DNA of 64,000 nt from Dendrophyllia cribrosa (GCA_024195265.1 JAJLRJ010000005.1:25566322-25630321); one strand, 5' to 3'. Shown: positions 24,695-36,168, counted from the stretch's first letter. Notes: generated from the sequence alone by a model not told the origin. Made by a program: numbers and translations.

Positions 24695-24905
24695 GTGCGT
24701 GGAGTCGCGGTGATGTAATGGTTCAAGTCCTGGTCTCTCCCGTCATGTTGTTTCCTTAGACAAGAAACTTTGCAATTGCTCCACATTGTCTCTCTCACCC
24801 AGGTGTATATAATGCTGGGTAACCCTGCGATGGACTAGCATCCCATCCAGTGGCCAATAAGCTCCGGCCGTGAGCGCCACCTATGGCTCGTGTTCGACAG
24901 ACCTT
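24695..24905 (+). repeat. tRNA-derived SINE, copy 3
   Basis: Head 'ggtgatgtaatggttcaagt', body 'agacaagaaactttgcaatt', 'cacccaggtgtatataatg', 'gatggactagcatcccatcc', tail 'cacctatggctcgtgt', as in the other copies. Confidence 0.65.
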
Positions 24906-27300
24906 TTTTTAACCAAGAACAAGATTGAAGAGTTGATTTTAAAACGCACCAGCGTTATAGCGGGAAGAAAGAAAAGTGAAAAAATGGCAATCTTCTTCAG
25001 TTCAGTCTCTTTCATTTTCTGCGCGCTTCCTGTTTCGAAAGATTCCACGACTGACACAAATTCACAAGGATACTACAGGCTTTGTTTCACATCATTTATA
25101 AGAACATTAAATGCTTTCATCTTGCGTGGTGTTATAAAAATCAAAATTTTTAGAAACGCTTGAGCGTTAACGCGAGAGCGAAGAAAGGTGGGAAGATTGC
25201 AATCTTAACCCGTTTTCTTTCTGTCATCATTTCATGGTCACCCTTTTGCGCCTGTCTCATCCTGCACAGGCGCAGCGGGAATCAAATCACGAAGTTGAAA
25301 ATGAGCGTGAATTGGAATTTGGAATTTTTGCGCGGCCAACACAGATTGCAAATTGTATCGCTTTTTCTTCAAAGAACTCAAGGTAAAGGACACTGAAGGA
25401 TTTGTTTCATATTGTTAAATAAAAATCTCATCCCCCCACCCTCCCCGCCCCCCCCCCCCCCCCCCCCCTCTTGAGTATGCCTAAAACATGCGTACCACGT
25501 CTAGCAATTTTTTTTATTATTTTAATTTTTTTTTTTTTGGGGGGGGGGGGGGGGGAGGGATTAAGAATTAAGCATTAGGAGGGAAAAAATGGAAAGATTT
25601 CATTCTTCTCCCGTTCAATTTGTTTCATTTCTTCACACTCTTCGAGTTTCCAAGGCCGTGTTCGCGCGCGTATAGAGATCCAAAACCCACTAGAGAAATA
25701 TAAGATATCATCAGTCATTGTTAAAAACGTCTCGCCTCTTTCATTAAACGAAAAATCGCATCTAGCCTCGCGTGGCATATTTTTAATCAAACAAAAGCAA
25801 TGAAGTGTGCATCTTAAACACGCCGATAAGCGTGACCACGGTAGGAAAGAAAAGTGGGAAGGATTGAAATCTTCTCCTGTTCAGTTTCTTTCATTTGTCG
25901 AGCACCTCTTGCTAAACGCGATGTTCCCGTTTGGAGATCAAATTAAACTACACAAGCCCAATTTCATAAGAACATCAGAGGCTTTGTTTCCAAACTGAAA
26001 ATCTCACCTCTTCAATTATTTTAAAAACTTCCACCTCGCCTCGCGAGGATCCAAAGTGTATAAAAATGCCCGAGCGTTTCCAAGGGAATAAAGAAAGGTA
26101 AAAATAGATATTCTCCCGTTCACTTTATTTGTTATTCCATCATGCAGTCAGCTTTGCGAGCATTTTGGAGTTCAAAGTTACTTTATGACACAATTTTATT
26201 GAGCTTTGCTGCGCCTCAAAAGGAAAAAAAAAAGACTTTGTTCTACATTGTTGAAAAAAGTCTCACCTCGTTGGTTATGCTTAAAACTCACACCTTGTCT
26301 CGCGTGGGATACCAAAGACTTTGATTTACAAATTATTGCCAAAAACGTCTCACCTCTTTGATTATACTAAAACATCGCACCTCGTCGGCTCGCGTAGTAT
26401 ATTTTTAATCAAACCAAAGAAACGAAGAGTGGATGGATCTTAAACACGCTAAAGCGTGATCGATGTAGAAAAGAAAAATCATGGGAAGATTGCAATAATT
26501 TTTTCCTGTTCACTTTCTTTCATTTCTGCGCGCTTTGTGTTTGCGAAGTGTTGTCTAAAATATCTCACACCCCTGATTAAGCTGCAAACTCTACCCTCGT
26601 CTCGCGTGGGATATTTCAAACAAAAAGAATGAAGAGCGGATTTAGAAAAAATGTGAAGATTTAAACCTTTAAATGATCAATTGCGTTTCATTTGTCGAAG
26701 GCCTTGTGCTTCCACAATGTTCGCATTTACATTTGGAGATCAAATAAAACTGCATTAGGACACTGAAGACGTGTTTGTTTCCCAAAAAGAGTCTCACCTC
26801 CCCCTCTTATATCTTGTATCTTAACAGCGCACTCGCCGCGCAAGGGATTTTATCCGATTACCAAAGAAAAAAACCAAGAATGTTTTTTAAACATTTTCAA
26901 GCGTTATCGCGGAAGGAAACAAAAATGGAAAGATTGCGATCCTCTTCCGTTCAGTTTTCTTTATTCCATCACGCGCCAGTGTTCGCGTGCATTTTGGAGT
27001 TGAATGTTACCGGCATGACACCGATTCATATTTAGGATACTGAAAGCTTTGTTTGACATTTTATTTGCCAAAGAAAAATAGCTAGAGTGTATTCTAAACA
27101 CACTGGAGCATTATAGCCGCAAGGAAGAAAGGTGGAAAAATTGCAATTTTCTGCCTTTCACTTTTTTACTCGGCTTCAAATTGGTAAAGGGCTTTGTTTC
27201 ACATTTCATTATTGAAAAAAATGTCTCACCTTTCTGATTATGCTGAAAACTCGCACCTCGTCTCGCGTGGGACATTTTTGTCTAAACAAGTGTTTGTCTT
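24906..27300. repeat. R block 1: degenerate ~300-bp tandem repeat upstream of Wnt8 copy A
   Basis: About nine diverged units share: 'gcgttatcgcgggaaggaag', 'gaaagattgcaatcttct', 'gttcagtttctttcatt', 'tttggagatcaaat', 'actgaaggctttgtttc', 'aaaagtctcacctc' and 'cacctcgtctcgcgtgggat'. Anchors fall near 24953, 25163, 25570, 25820, 26070, 26448, 26630, 26900 and 27100. Poly-C (about 25449) and poly-T/poly-G (about 25528-25556) runs interrupt it. No conserved reading frame runs through the units. Confidence 0.75.
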
Positions 27301-27359
27301 TTGTTCGCGCGTGTAATTAATGAGCTTGTTTATGTTTATTTATATTGTTTAGAAATAAG

Positions 27360-27366
27360 TATAAAA
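27360..27366 (+). promoter_or_regulatory. TATA box candidate for Wnt8 copy A
   Basis: TATAAAA lies 79 nt before the ATG at 27439, leaving room for a start site near 27390 and a 5' UTR of about 50 nt. The same place in copy C reads CATAAAA (41534-41540). Confidence 0.5.
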
Positions 27367-27438
27367 AGGGATGCTTATCAAACACATTTTATAACACCGC
27401 TTGAACTCGCAAAGATTGAAGAACTCAGCAGCGTTACT

Positions 27439-30330
27439 ATGAAGCTTCACACAGTGTACTCAGTAGCGATTCTTGTCATTTTGTATCATTCTCAAAAAGG
27501 ATTCTGCGAAAAGAGGTAAGTTTTTTCTTCACCCGAGGCTATCTTCTACGTGAATTTCATAGAGATCGATCTGCATTTGATCATGCATTCCATCATATTT
27601 TATTAAAGTCCCCGATCGTTAGTTGCAGTGGACTAAAGTTTGCGTTTTATTTGTTACAGATCCAACGACGGCTTTCAAAGTATTCTACGACAAAAGGTAT
27701 GTTATATCCTTGTTTTATTTACTGAATAGACCAACAGTTGCGATATTATTGTAACTTTTCAGTTAAGGGTTAATTAGCAACAAAATTCCTAGAAATACTT
27801 TGTTATACACTTTTCTCTGGAAAATTATAACGAGACAGTTACGATGTAAATCGAGGTAACTTTTTTTTACTTTTTTATTCCAAAGCTACCAAGGGTATTT
27901 TGAACGGTTCCATTTCAAGCAATCCCGATTTTCAAAATGAGTTATGACACGAATTTTCTTAGTCAAATAGGATGACGATTCAGCTGTTTCGAGATAATCC
28001 ATACTGAGTGTCCTCATATAAGTTAATTGCCCTAACAGATCAACATGTTATCGTAGCAAGAAACTGGACCTGAAGGGCGAAAATCTCAACTAGCGATGAT
28101 TGACTAAATTATGTGATTTTCCTTCCTTCAGAATTATCCTTTGCTGCTGCGTATCGTCAGAGAGGGAGGCCATCGTGGATTGACAGAGTGTCAGCGGCAG
28201 TTTAAGAGCGAGATATGGAACTGTTCATTGGAAAAGAACGACGTTTTCAAGCTGTTGCCAATCTTTGTTAAAGCGACTTTGCCGCTCGGTAAGTAAGAAC
28301 CTTATTTAATATAATAAATAGGCTTCATTTGGCTGTGTGTCTGTTAAGTAATATCACAGATGACGTGAAAGTGTCTAAAGAACAAAAATTTAAAGCGGTT
28401 GACGAGCCGCAGGCGTAACTGATGTTCTTACCACGCATGTGCGTGTTCTGTGTTGTTCAAGGATCTTTCTTCAAAAGATGTGTTCAGTCGATTAATACTC
28501 AGTTACGTAAACATTCAATTTTTGAAGCTACGAAAACGTGTTCTAATCGATCAAATCATCCAGAAAAATCGCAAATGGCTATAGTCTTTTCAAATAAACA
28601 TACATGTACGTAATGTAGTGTGTAAAATATCAGTAAAAATAAGCAAAAAGAAACAACGTTTCGAAGTCATCCTAGCTTCATTTTCAAGTCAAGAGGTTAC
28701 TGTTGAAGTGGAGTTAATTTATACTGATGTGTTCAAAGCGTTAACTCCACTTGAACAGTGACCTTTTGACTTGAAAATGAAGCCAGGATGAAACGTCGTT
28801 TCTTTTCGCTTATTTTTATAAGAAATTGCTTTTCTTAATCTTTACAAGAACGATATCTCTAAGAATTTATATTCTATACACTGTTTTACATATTTGCCGT
28901 GTAATTTTCGATGTAGTCTAACTTGTATTGCATTTTATCACTACAGCCACTCGAGAGGCAGCCTTCCTTCATGCCATTAGCAGCGCCGCCATTACACACG
29001 AAATCACGCTAAAGTGCGCACAGAACAGAATACCGGATGCAGATGCGGTAAAACCAGAAAACAGCAACAGGGAGACCATGACTGGGAGTGGGGCGGATGC
29101 AGTGATAACACCAAATATGGAGAGAAGGAGACGAGACGTTTCATCGACAAACTGGAGAAAGGAAACGACGCTCGCGTGGCATTTAACTTGCATAATAATG
29201 CAGTGGGTAGAAAGGTACGATTCTTATTTATTTTCGCTGTTTGCCTTTTTCGGGTTAAATTCCAATATAGATTTTAATCGATGGCCTATTACTTAAAGTT
29301 GACTTAGAAGTTTAGAAGGGATCAATATAGGTTGTCAGCGCATTAAATGATTTAATCTTAAGGCATTTCATACAAAATAAATGATCAGAGGGAAAACAGA
29401 GTGTTAACAGACTATTCATTGAGTTTCGGCCTCTCCCGGATTAAGTTTCACTTTGTGCTATAAGCAGTCAGTTGCTGAACCCATAGAGTCTAGTATGTTT
29501 AACCAAGATTGGCGTTCTACAGGCAGTATCTCTTTGTTGAATTATCTCTTAACTATTCATGTAGGAGGATAATCAAGTACTTATTTATAGAAAGACGCAA
29601 GTGATTTCAAAGTAATTAACACTATTTAAAGGACTGCTTTAAGTGCTAAAATTAGTTGGCTAGCGCTCGAAATGTCAGCTCCTGAATCTTTTTACGGTGA
29701 CCAATTCACTTTTATCAACTCTGTTGATAAAACAAAATTTCCGTGTTTCACCTCCCCCCCCCCCCCCCCCCCCTGAAGTCCGACTTAGCACCACAGTTTC
29801 GTTAGTAACTACCCCCTTTTAATTTTGTTTTTATTTGATATCTTTATTTTATACAGGTTGTTCGTGAAAGCCTCAAGACAGAATGTAAGTGTCATGGCGT
29901 CACCGGAAGCTGTAATTTAAAGACTTGCTGGAAGCAATTAGCGCCTTTTGACGTGGTTGGATCAGCACTGAAGCAAAAACACCGCACAGCTGTCCCAGCG
30001 TCATTCATGAACAACAAGCTTCAGAGCCTTGACAACAACAACCGATACAGAGTGGTGACTAGGAAAGACAACAAGCTAGTTTATCTCAACTCGTCCCCAG
30101 ACTACTGCGTGCGAAACGTGGCCGCGGGTTCTCCTGGAATGCTGGGAAGGACATGCAGAAGTGACATTGTATCCACTAAGGAATGTAAATCTCTTTGTAA
30201 ATCTTGTAATTTGCGGCCACAAATAGTTGAACACCACAAACAAGTCAAGTGTAAATGTGAGTTTGTGTGGTGCTGTACTGTTAAATGCCATTTATGCAAC
30301 GAGAAGTATTCGCTCACAACTTGTACTTAG
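27439..30330 (+). CDS. Wnt8: Wnt8-like secreted signalling protein, copy A (five exons; one-base frameshift in exon 4)
   Basis: Secreted Frizzled ligand of the Wnt family. Exons 27439-27515, 27660-27696, 28132-28288, 28947-29214 and 29857-30330 join in phase with GT-AG introns; intended length is about 337 residues. Exon 1 encodes a hydrophobic signal peptide beginning [12 protein letters not shown]. Exon 3 has [17 protein letters not shown] (with an N-glycosylation sequon), exon 4 [19 protein letters not shown], exon 5 [10 protein letters not shown] and the Cys-rich end (FVWCCTVKC). The Wnt8 call rests on DSPDYC-like SSPDYC, on [10 protein letters not shown] in place of the usual CCGRG, and on WEWGGCSDN. 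Exon 4 is 268 nt where copy F has 269: one C is missing at 29033-29034, which breaks the frame before CRCG. This could be a real mutation or an assembly error. The normally acylated Ser is Thr (29902-29904). Confidence 0.85.
28628..28812. mobile_element. Palindromic MITE in intron 3 of Wnt8 copy A
   Basis: 'aaaataagcaaaaagaaaca' at the left is inverted at the right ('tttcttttcgcttattttt'). The arms continue through 'cttcattttcaagtcaa' and 'gaagtggagttaa'. Copies C and F retain only the left arm. Confidence 0.75.
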
Positions 30331-30520
30331 TGTAATTCGACTAGGTTTTGTTTTTCAGTTCATGTGAGCAACCTGAAATTGGAAACACTTTAATGTGATG
30401 AAGGTCTGCTTGTAAATAGGAGTAACGTTATTATTTCTGGTTCATACTTAGTCATTCCTTGGATAACGTTATTGCGCAGTTGTTTCGTCGAGTTGTATAA
30501 ATAAGTTGTCGTTAAACTGT

Positions 30521-30526
30521 AATAAA
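30521..30526 (+). terminator. Polyadenylation signal AATAAA, Wnt8 copy A
   Basis: AATAAA 190 nt after the stop codon, followed by a T-rich and 'ttgtattgt' stretch. The motif is conserved at the same distance in copies C, D and E and in the duplicated flank at 32160. Confidence 0.7.
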
Positions 30527-30938
30527 CCTTTTTTTTTGTATTGTAAAAATTGTTCAAGTTTTTTTTGTGCCTAATTATGGGATAGGTATATTTTAGGGGC
30601 GTTCAGCGGGGAAATGGAAATCAGTTTTTAATTATATTTAAATTTACAGGTGTTTTTCAACTAATAATAATCACATTGACTATGTTATTCGTCGAGTTTC
30701 TGTAATAGGATTTATATGTTTATATTGTCTTTTTATGTTGCAAAATGGTTACACAACCAAACTGCATTAATACGGTCAAGCTTGTTTCATAGGGTCAACT
30801 CAGGGAAGCCTGTTTTTGTGTGTGCGCGTCGTGCCCGGGGGTAGAAGGGGGAACTACTCTCAGCCCTAAAGCTTGTCAGTAGCTTTTTTTGTACATGTTT
30901 ATTTGGAGGTCAAGAGTTATTGAAGCTTAATTCAAAAG

Positions 30939-31621
30939 CTCAAGCAGTTTAAGGCCTGGGTTTAAAGTCTGTTCCGAAAATGTGGTTGACACTTAATATC
31001 TTCGGCTAGATTGCCTAAACCAGGTTGAAATTTTCCCTGAATGTAAATCTTGACGTCTTCTTCTGCCTTAACGCATAAGATTGGTCATGTGACAAGTCAC
31101 GTGATCAAAATTTAAAAATTAAGCAAATCGTCGATATGCCAGCGAATTTTCTTTGTATAGTTGAACAAATTAGCTTTTCCGATGGGGGTTTAACATATCT
31201 AACCTTCTACGTTTGGAATGATTGTCCTCGAGTTTTAAAATTACAGTTATAGAAAATCAAAGGTTGAATTTTGGACTTAAAAATGACTTTTGTCCTCACA
31301 AAATTTTTTTGGAGAAAAATGGACGATCATTCCAAACGTGAAAGGCTGGAAATATTTAATCTGCATCAGAAAAGCGTTTTTATTTAATGTTTTCTCTTAA
31401 ACCCGTCGGCAATTTGTCAAATATTTGCTATTTTAAGAAAAATGGCCACGTGATATGTCACGTGACTTATGGGAAAGCTTATTATACTTAAAAATGTTAA
31501 GGACGATAAGACCATTCCATGTGCCAAATTTCGAGTCATTTCCATGCCCTGTGTCAAAGTTATCACGAATAAACTGTTTTTCCTGATTCAAGCCTTTGAC
31601 CCAGGCCTTAAACTACTTGAG
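30939..31621. mobile_element. MITE in the Wnt8 3' flank, TIR CTCAAGYAGTTTAAGGCCTG
   Basis: Left CTCAAGCAGTTTAAGGCCTG; right, inverted, CTCAAGTAGTTTAAGGCCTG. Five or more sister flanks (for example 32570) preserve the empty site 'attcaaaagtgaggtc'. The insertion duplicated only AG. Internal inverted stretches ('ggaatgattgtcc' against 'ggacgatcattcc') continue the palindrome. Confidence 0.82.
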
Positions 31622-31850
31622 AGTGAGGTCAAAAGTTGCAACGACTGATTGGCAAAACAACAATTGAGAATCCGGATACGATTCAAGTGTGATAATTTGC
31701 TATTGTTCGTTGATCAGTGCATTTTGGTAGGTTACACAGTCATTCTTGTAAACCGGTGCCTTTTAAGCTGCTAGATTTTTCCTCGCTTTTTACTGCATTT
31801 CTCTTACTGAATCCTGATTAGTGGAGCAATGTAAGAAAAGTGATCGTGTT

Positions 31851-31902
31851 GTCACCGTGGCGCAACCGGTTAGCGCGTTCGGCTGTTACAGTTGTTGTGG
31901 TC

Positions 31903-31938
<36 letters not shown>
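31851..31938 (+). tRNA. tRNA-Asn: tRNA-Asn(GTT) with 14-nt intron, copy 1
   Basis: Cloverleaf arms are readable: D arm GCGC-AACCGGTTA-GCGC, anticodon stem TTCGG/CCGAA, T arm GGTGG-TTCAAGC-CCACC. The loop CTGTTA...A gives anticodon GTT, with 14 extra nt after position 37. The acceptor has one mismatch (GTCACCG against CGGGGAC), unlike the other copies, so this one may be impaired. A run of eight T follows. Confidence 0.75.
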
Positions 31939-31943
<5 letters not shown>

Positions 31944-31992
31944 TTTTCTTGTATACATTGCTCATAGGTGGGGTGAGGGAGATGAGATTTTT

Positions 31993-32804
31993 TTCAGTTC
32001 ATGTGAGCAAACTGAAATTGGAAACACTTTAATGTGATGAAGGTCTGCTTGTAAATAGGAGTAACGTTGTTATTTCTGGTTCATACTTAGTCATTCCTTG
32101 GATAACGTTATTGCGCAGTTGTATCGTCGAGTTGTATAAATAAGTTGTCGTTAAACTGTAATAAACCTTTTTTTTTGTATTGTAAAAATTGTTCATGTTT
32201 TTTTTGTGCCTAATTATGGGATAGGTATATTTTAGGGGCGTTCAGCGGGGAAATGGAAATCAGTTTTTAATTATATTTAAATTTACAGGTGTTTTTCAAC
32301 TAATAATAATCACATTGACTATGTTATTCGTCGAGTTTCTGTAATAGGATTTATATGTTTATATTGTCTTTTTATGTTGCAAAATGGTTACACAACCAAA
32401 CTGCATTAATACGGTCAAGCTTGTTTCATAGGGTCAACTCAGGGAAGCCTGTTTTTGTGTGTGCGCGTCGTGCCCGGGGGTAGAAGGGGGAACTACTCTC
32501 AGCCCTAAAGCTTGTCAGTAGCTTTTTTTGTACATGTTTATTTGGAGGTCAAGAGTTATTGAAGCTTAATTCAAAAGTGAGGTCAAAAGTTGCAACGACT
32601 GATTGGCAAAACAACAATTGAGAATCCGGATACGATTCAAGTGTGATAATTTGCTATTGTTCGTTGATCAGTGCATTTTGGTAGGTTACACAGTCATTCT
32701 TGTAAACCGGTGCCTTTTAAGCTGCTAGATTTTTCCTCGCTTTTTACTGCATTTCTCTTACTGAATCCTGATTAGTGGAGCAATGTAAGAAAAGTGATCG
32801 TGTT
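31993..32804 (+). repeat. Duplicated Wnt8 3' flank lacking the coding exon
   Basis: Nearly identical to 30352-30938 plus 31622-31850, including AATAAA at 32160-32165. It joins straight from the tail of tRNA copy 1 into mid-3' UTR, so the duplication breakpoint lies at about 31990. It carries the empty site for the 30939 MITE. Confidence 0.85.
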
Positions 32805-32842
<38 letters not shown>

Positions 32843-32856
32843 CAGTTGTTGTGGTC

Positions 32857-32892
<36 letters not shown>
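32805..32892 (+). tRNA. tRNA-Asn: tRNA-Asn(GTT) with 14-nt intron, copy 2
   Basis: The seven-pair acceptor stem GTCTCCG/CGGGGAC is complete and all other arms match eukaryotic tRNA-Asn. The insertion CAGTTGTTGTGGTC lies between positions 37 and 38. A T-run terminator starts within 5 nt of the 3' end. Confidence 0.85.
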
Positions 32893-32893
<1 letters not shown>

Positions 32894-33107
32894 CTTTTTT
32901 TTCTAGTCTTTCAATTATTTTTTTTGCCGAAGCAGCCTGCGTTTCGACACTGAAACTATTTTTATGTTAAAAAGCTTTAATAAAAAAAAATAAATGAATA
33001 AGAAAAAGGTTGGTAGAGAACATCATTAGCACAATACCATTCATACAATCAAGCCTACTCGAAAATCGCCTATTGTGGAGTCTATTGTTAGTATGTCAGT
33101 ACATTAA

Positions 33108-33300
33108 CGCACGGTTGTGCAGTGGTCTCTGCCATCGTGTTGTTTTCTCAGACAAGAAACTGCACTTTGCTGCACAATAGCTGTTTTCACCCAGGTGTAT
33201 AAATAAGTAACAGCGACATAATGTAAAAAAACCCAGAGATTTAAAGTTGGGAACAATTCATACGCATGCAAGCTAGAGACAGCCCACATGGAAGGCGCTT
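33108..33300 (+). repeat. SINE body within the array unit (copy 4)
   Basis: Contains 'tcagacaagaaactgcactt', 'cacccaggtgtataaataag' and 'cagcgacataatg', as in the dispersed SINEs. Repeated at 36722 and 45476 in later units, so it was copied with the unit rather than inserted each time. Confidence 0.65.
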
Positions 33301-34082
33301 AACACAGCTATCACGGAAGGGGAAAGAGTGAGAAAGCCGATTTCATTCTTCTCCCGTTTACTTTCATTCATTTGTTTGCAGTTTTCGAGTTTCGCCGGTG
33401 TACGCGCGCTTTTAAGACATCAAAAACGTTTATTTTTAAGAGACCAAACACATGGGGAGGGGGAAGGAGTGGAAATGCTCATAGTTGCTTCATTCTATAG
33501 AAACTGTATTAAGTACCCTCCGTGTGGGCTGCCTGTGGTTCGTGCTGAAAGAGTGCAGACTATATTTTGAATAGCGCGTTTTTGTTGCGCGAGACACAAT
33601 ACGGAGACAAGAAAAGAGAGAAGTTTCTGTTTTCTTTTCTCCCTCTTGTTCCTTCGCGTGCCTAGTTGCTTCGTGCTACAGAAACTTTGTTAAGCGCCCT
33701 CCGTGTGGGCTGCCTATGGGTTAAGCGTCCTCCGTGTGGGCTGCCTGTGGCTCGTATGTGTCTTTATCTTTAACCAAGAAAGAGTGCAAAGTTGATTTTG
33801 AATATAATATGCTTCAGCGTTATTGCGGGAAGGAAGAAAAATGGAAAGATGGCAATCTTCTTCAGTTTATTTCATTTTCCTGTTTTAATCATGCTCAAGC
33901 GTTTTTATTGCGAGACTGGAAAAAAATGCGAAGATTTAAATCTTTTAATGATCAATTGCTTTCATTTGTCGAGGGCCTTATGCTTCCACAATGTTCGCGT
34001 TTACATTTGGAGATTAAATTAAACTGCATTAGGACACTGAAGACGTGTTTGTTTCCCAAAAAGAGTCTCACCTCCCCCTCTT
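33301..34082. repeat. R block 2, first part
   Basis: Units with 'gcgttattgcgggaaggaag' and 'gaaagatggcaatcttct', preceded by a duplicated SINE tail ('ctccgtgtgggctgcctgtg'). A hairpin 'gagacaagaaaagagagaag' with its inverted partner lies at 33602-33652. Confidence 0.7.
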
Positions 34083-34636
34083 AAAGGTCGGCACACACTA
34101 GGGGACATGTTGCGGGGACATGAAGCGGGGACAAGCCCCTTCGTGTGCACAGCATACTGGCGCATGTTGCAGGGACAGTACGCAAGCTGGTGCACACAAA
34201 GCGGATTGAGGTATAAAAATAGTATACGAGCAAAGAAAGATGGCGGAATCTATGATTAGGAAAAAGAAACTTCTACTACTGTCAATGATATTACTAGATG
34301 AAGAAATGTGTAATTATGTTGACCGAAAACGGTGGATACGCAAGTGGCTGAAAAGAAGAGAAGAAAAAGGAGCCAGCTACACCTATTTTGTAGCGGGGAC
34401 AGTTTGCAAGAGCAGTGCACACGATGCGACATCGAAATGGGGGTCATTTTGTCCCCCCTTCATGACGCACGAATTCAAACCAGTTGAATTTCGTGCAAAA
34501 TGTTGCGGGGACAAAATTGTGTCCCCGCAACAGAACTTTTTCGCAAAAACAGGCATGTCACACGAGGAAAACTGTCGCTGCAACATGTCCCCGTTACATG
34601 TCCCCGCAACATGTCCCCTAGTGTGTGCCGGCCTTA
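34083..34636 (+). mobile_element. PIF/Harbinger-like element (ACACACTAGGGGACATG termini)
   Basis: Left TCGGCACACACTAGGGGACA; right, inverted, CCGGCACACACTAGGGGACA. TTAA/TAA borders. Subterminal 'tgcggggacatg' repeats occur at both ends. It lies inside R block 2 at a site that is unoccupied in R block 1 (near 26815). It contains a transposase N-terminal fragment. Confidence 0.75.
34240..34400 (+). pseudogene. Harbinger-like transposase N-terminal fragment
   Basis: The open frame from the ATG at 34240 gives MAESMIRKKKLLLLSMILLD, then DRKRWIRKWLKRREEKGASY, comparable to the 'RRxWVRxWxxRRxxxGA' block of Harbinger nucleases. The open frame runs on to 34797 past the element's right end, but that tail reads R-repeat sequence and is not a real protein end. 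Confidence 0.55.
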
Positions 34637-35165
34637 ACAGCGCACTCGCCGCGCAAGGGATTTTATCCGATTATCAAAGAAAAAAGCCAAGAATGTATTT
34701 TAAACATGCTCAAGCGTTATCGCGGAAGGCAACAAAAATGGAAAGATTGAAATCTTCTTCCCTTCGGTTTTTTTTATTCCATCACGCGCCAGTGTAAGCG
34801 AGCATTTTGGAGTTGAATGTTATTCCATGACACCGATTCATAAGGAACGACTGAACGCTATAATTGTTTGACATTCTATTTACCAAAGAAAAATAGCGAA
34901 GAGTGTATTCTAAAAACACTGGAGCATTATAGCTGCAAGGAAGAAAGGTGGGAACATTGCAATTTTCTCCCTTTCACATTTTTAGACGGCTTCAAATCAC
35001 AAAAAGGCTTTGTTTCACATTTCATTATTGAAAAAATGTCTCACCTTTCTGATTATGCTGAAAACTCGCACCTCGTCTCGCGTGGGATACTTTGGTCGAA
35101 AGAAGTGTTTGTCTTATGATCGCGCGTGTAATTAATGAGCTTGTTTATGTTTATTTATTTTGTTT
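34637..35165. repeat. R block 2, second part
   Basis: Resumes exactly where the transposon ends: 'aacagcgcactcgccgcgca', then units matching 26825-27350. It stops about where copy A's exon 1 promoter region would begin, then jumps into 3' flank sequence, so a Wnt8 gene body was lost here. Confidence 0.7.
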
Positions 35166-35585
35166 AGTTACACAACCAAACTGCATTAATACGTTCAAAC
35201 TTGTATCATAGGGTCAACTCAGGGAAGGGTATGTTTTGTGTGTGCGCGTCGTGCCCGGGGATAGAAGGGGGAGGTACTCTGAGCCCTAAAGCTTGTCAGT
35301 AGCTTTTTTTGTACATGTTTATTTGGAGGTCAAGAGTTATTGAAGCTTAATTCAAAAGTGAGGTCAAAAGTTGCAACGACTGATTGGCAAAACAACAATT
35401 GAGAATCATAATACGATTCAAGTATGATAATTTGCTATTGTTCGTTGCGCAGTGCATTTTGGTAGGTTACACAGTTATTCTTGTAAACCGGTGCCTGTTA
35501 AGCTGCTAGATTTTTCCTCCCTTTTTACTGCATTTCTCTTACTGAATCCTGATTAGTGGAGCAATGAAAGAAAAGTGATCGTGTT
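35166..35585 (+). repeat. Wnt8 3'-flank copy joined directly to R block 2
   Basis: Matches the 3' flank from 'acacaaccaaactgcattaa' onward. All Wnt8 exons between R and this flank are absent, which suggests unequal recombination inside the array. Confidence 0.75.
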
Positions 35586-35623
<38 letters not shown>

Positions 35624-35637
35624 CAGTTGTTGTGGTC

Positions 35638-35673
<36 letters not shown>
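35586..35673 (+). tRNA. tRNA-Asn: tRNA-Asn(GTT) with 14-nt intron, copy 3
   Basis: Full-length, identical in all arms to copy 2, followed by eight T. Confidence 0.85.
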
Positions 35674-35678
<5 letters not shown>

Positions 35679-35944
35679 TTTTCTTGTATACATTGCTCAT
35701 AGGTGGGGTGAGGGAGATGAGATCAGCAATGGACCGATAGTGGCTGCCTAAGGGGCGTTCATAAGCTGACGTACGATTTCATAGGGTCAACTCAAACTCA
35801 AAAATTGTTTTTCGGGAAATTGGCCAGCCTATGTTTTTTTGTGTGTGCGTCGTGCACGGGGGTAGAAGAGGGAGGTACTCTGAAGCTTGTCAGTGTTTTT
35901 TTTTGTACATGTTTATTTGGAGGTCAAGAGTTATTGAAGCTTAA

Positions 35945-36168
35945 AAGGATAGTATCACGAGGTCGAAACTTGAAAACATCGGCCCACTTTTCAAGTTTGA
36001 TTCCGCAAATTCAAAAAGGCCGTCGAGAAGTGGAGGTATTTGTTGAATCAAAAAATCCGTTTTGATAACGAAAAGAAAGAAAAAATCACTTTTAACAGTG
36101 ATATGTCCAAAATTCCGGTGCAAGAATAGTGAACAGTGCCGCGCATGGAACCTCGTGATACTGCCCCT
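35945..36168. mobile_element. TTAA-type (piggyBac-like) MITE with empty sister site
   Basis: Left AAGGATAGTATCACGAGGT; right, inverted, AGGGGCAGTATCACGAGGTT. TTAA at 35941-35944 and 36169-36172. Sister flanks read 'gaagcttaattcaaaag' without the insert. Confidence 0.85.

Noticed and set aside
28928..29296. 122-codon frame across Wnt8 exon 4 of copy A as a separate protein
   Set aside because: It follows the frame created by the one-base deletion and runs into intron sequence; the ancestral frame is recovered by comparison with copy F.
27439..30330. Assignment of the Wnt copies to Wnt9 or WntA
   Set aside because: TCWKQLAPF resembles Wnt9, but SPDYC, the [10 protein letters not shown] in place of CCGRG, and WGGCSDN with LHNNAVGR fit Wnt8 better. 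A phylogeny would settle this.
34240..34797. 185-codon frame as an intact gene
   Set aside because: Only the first ~55 codons resemble a Harbinger transposase; the rest reads terminal repeat and R-block DNA.
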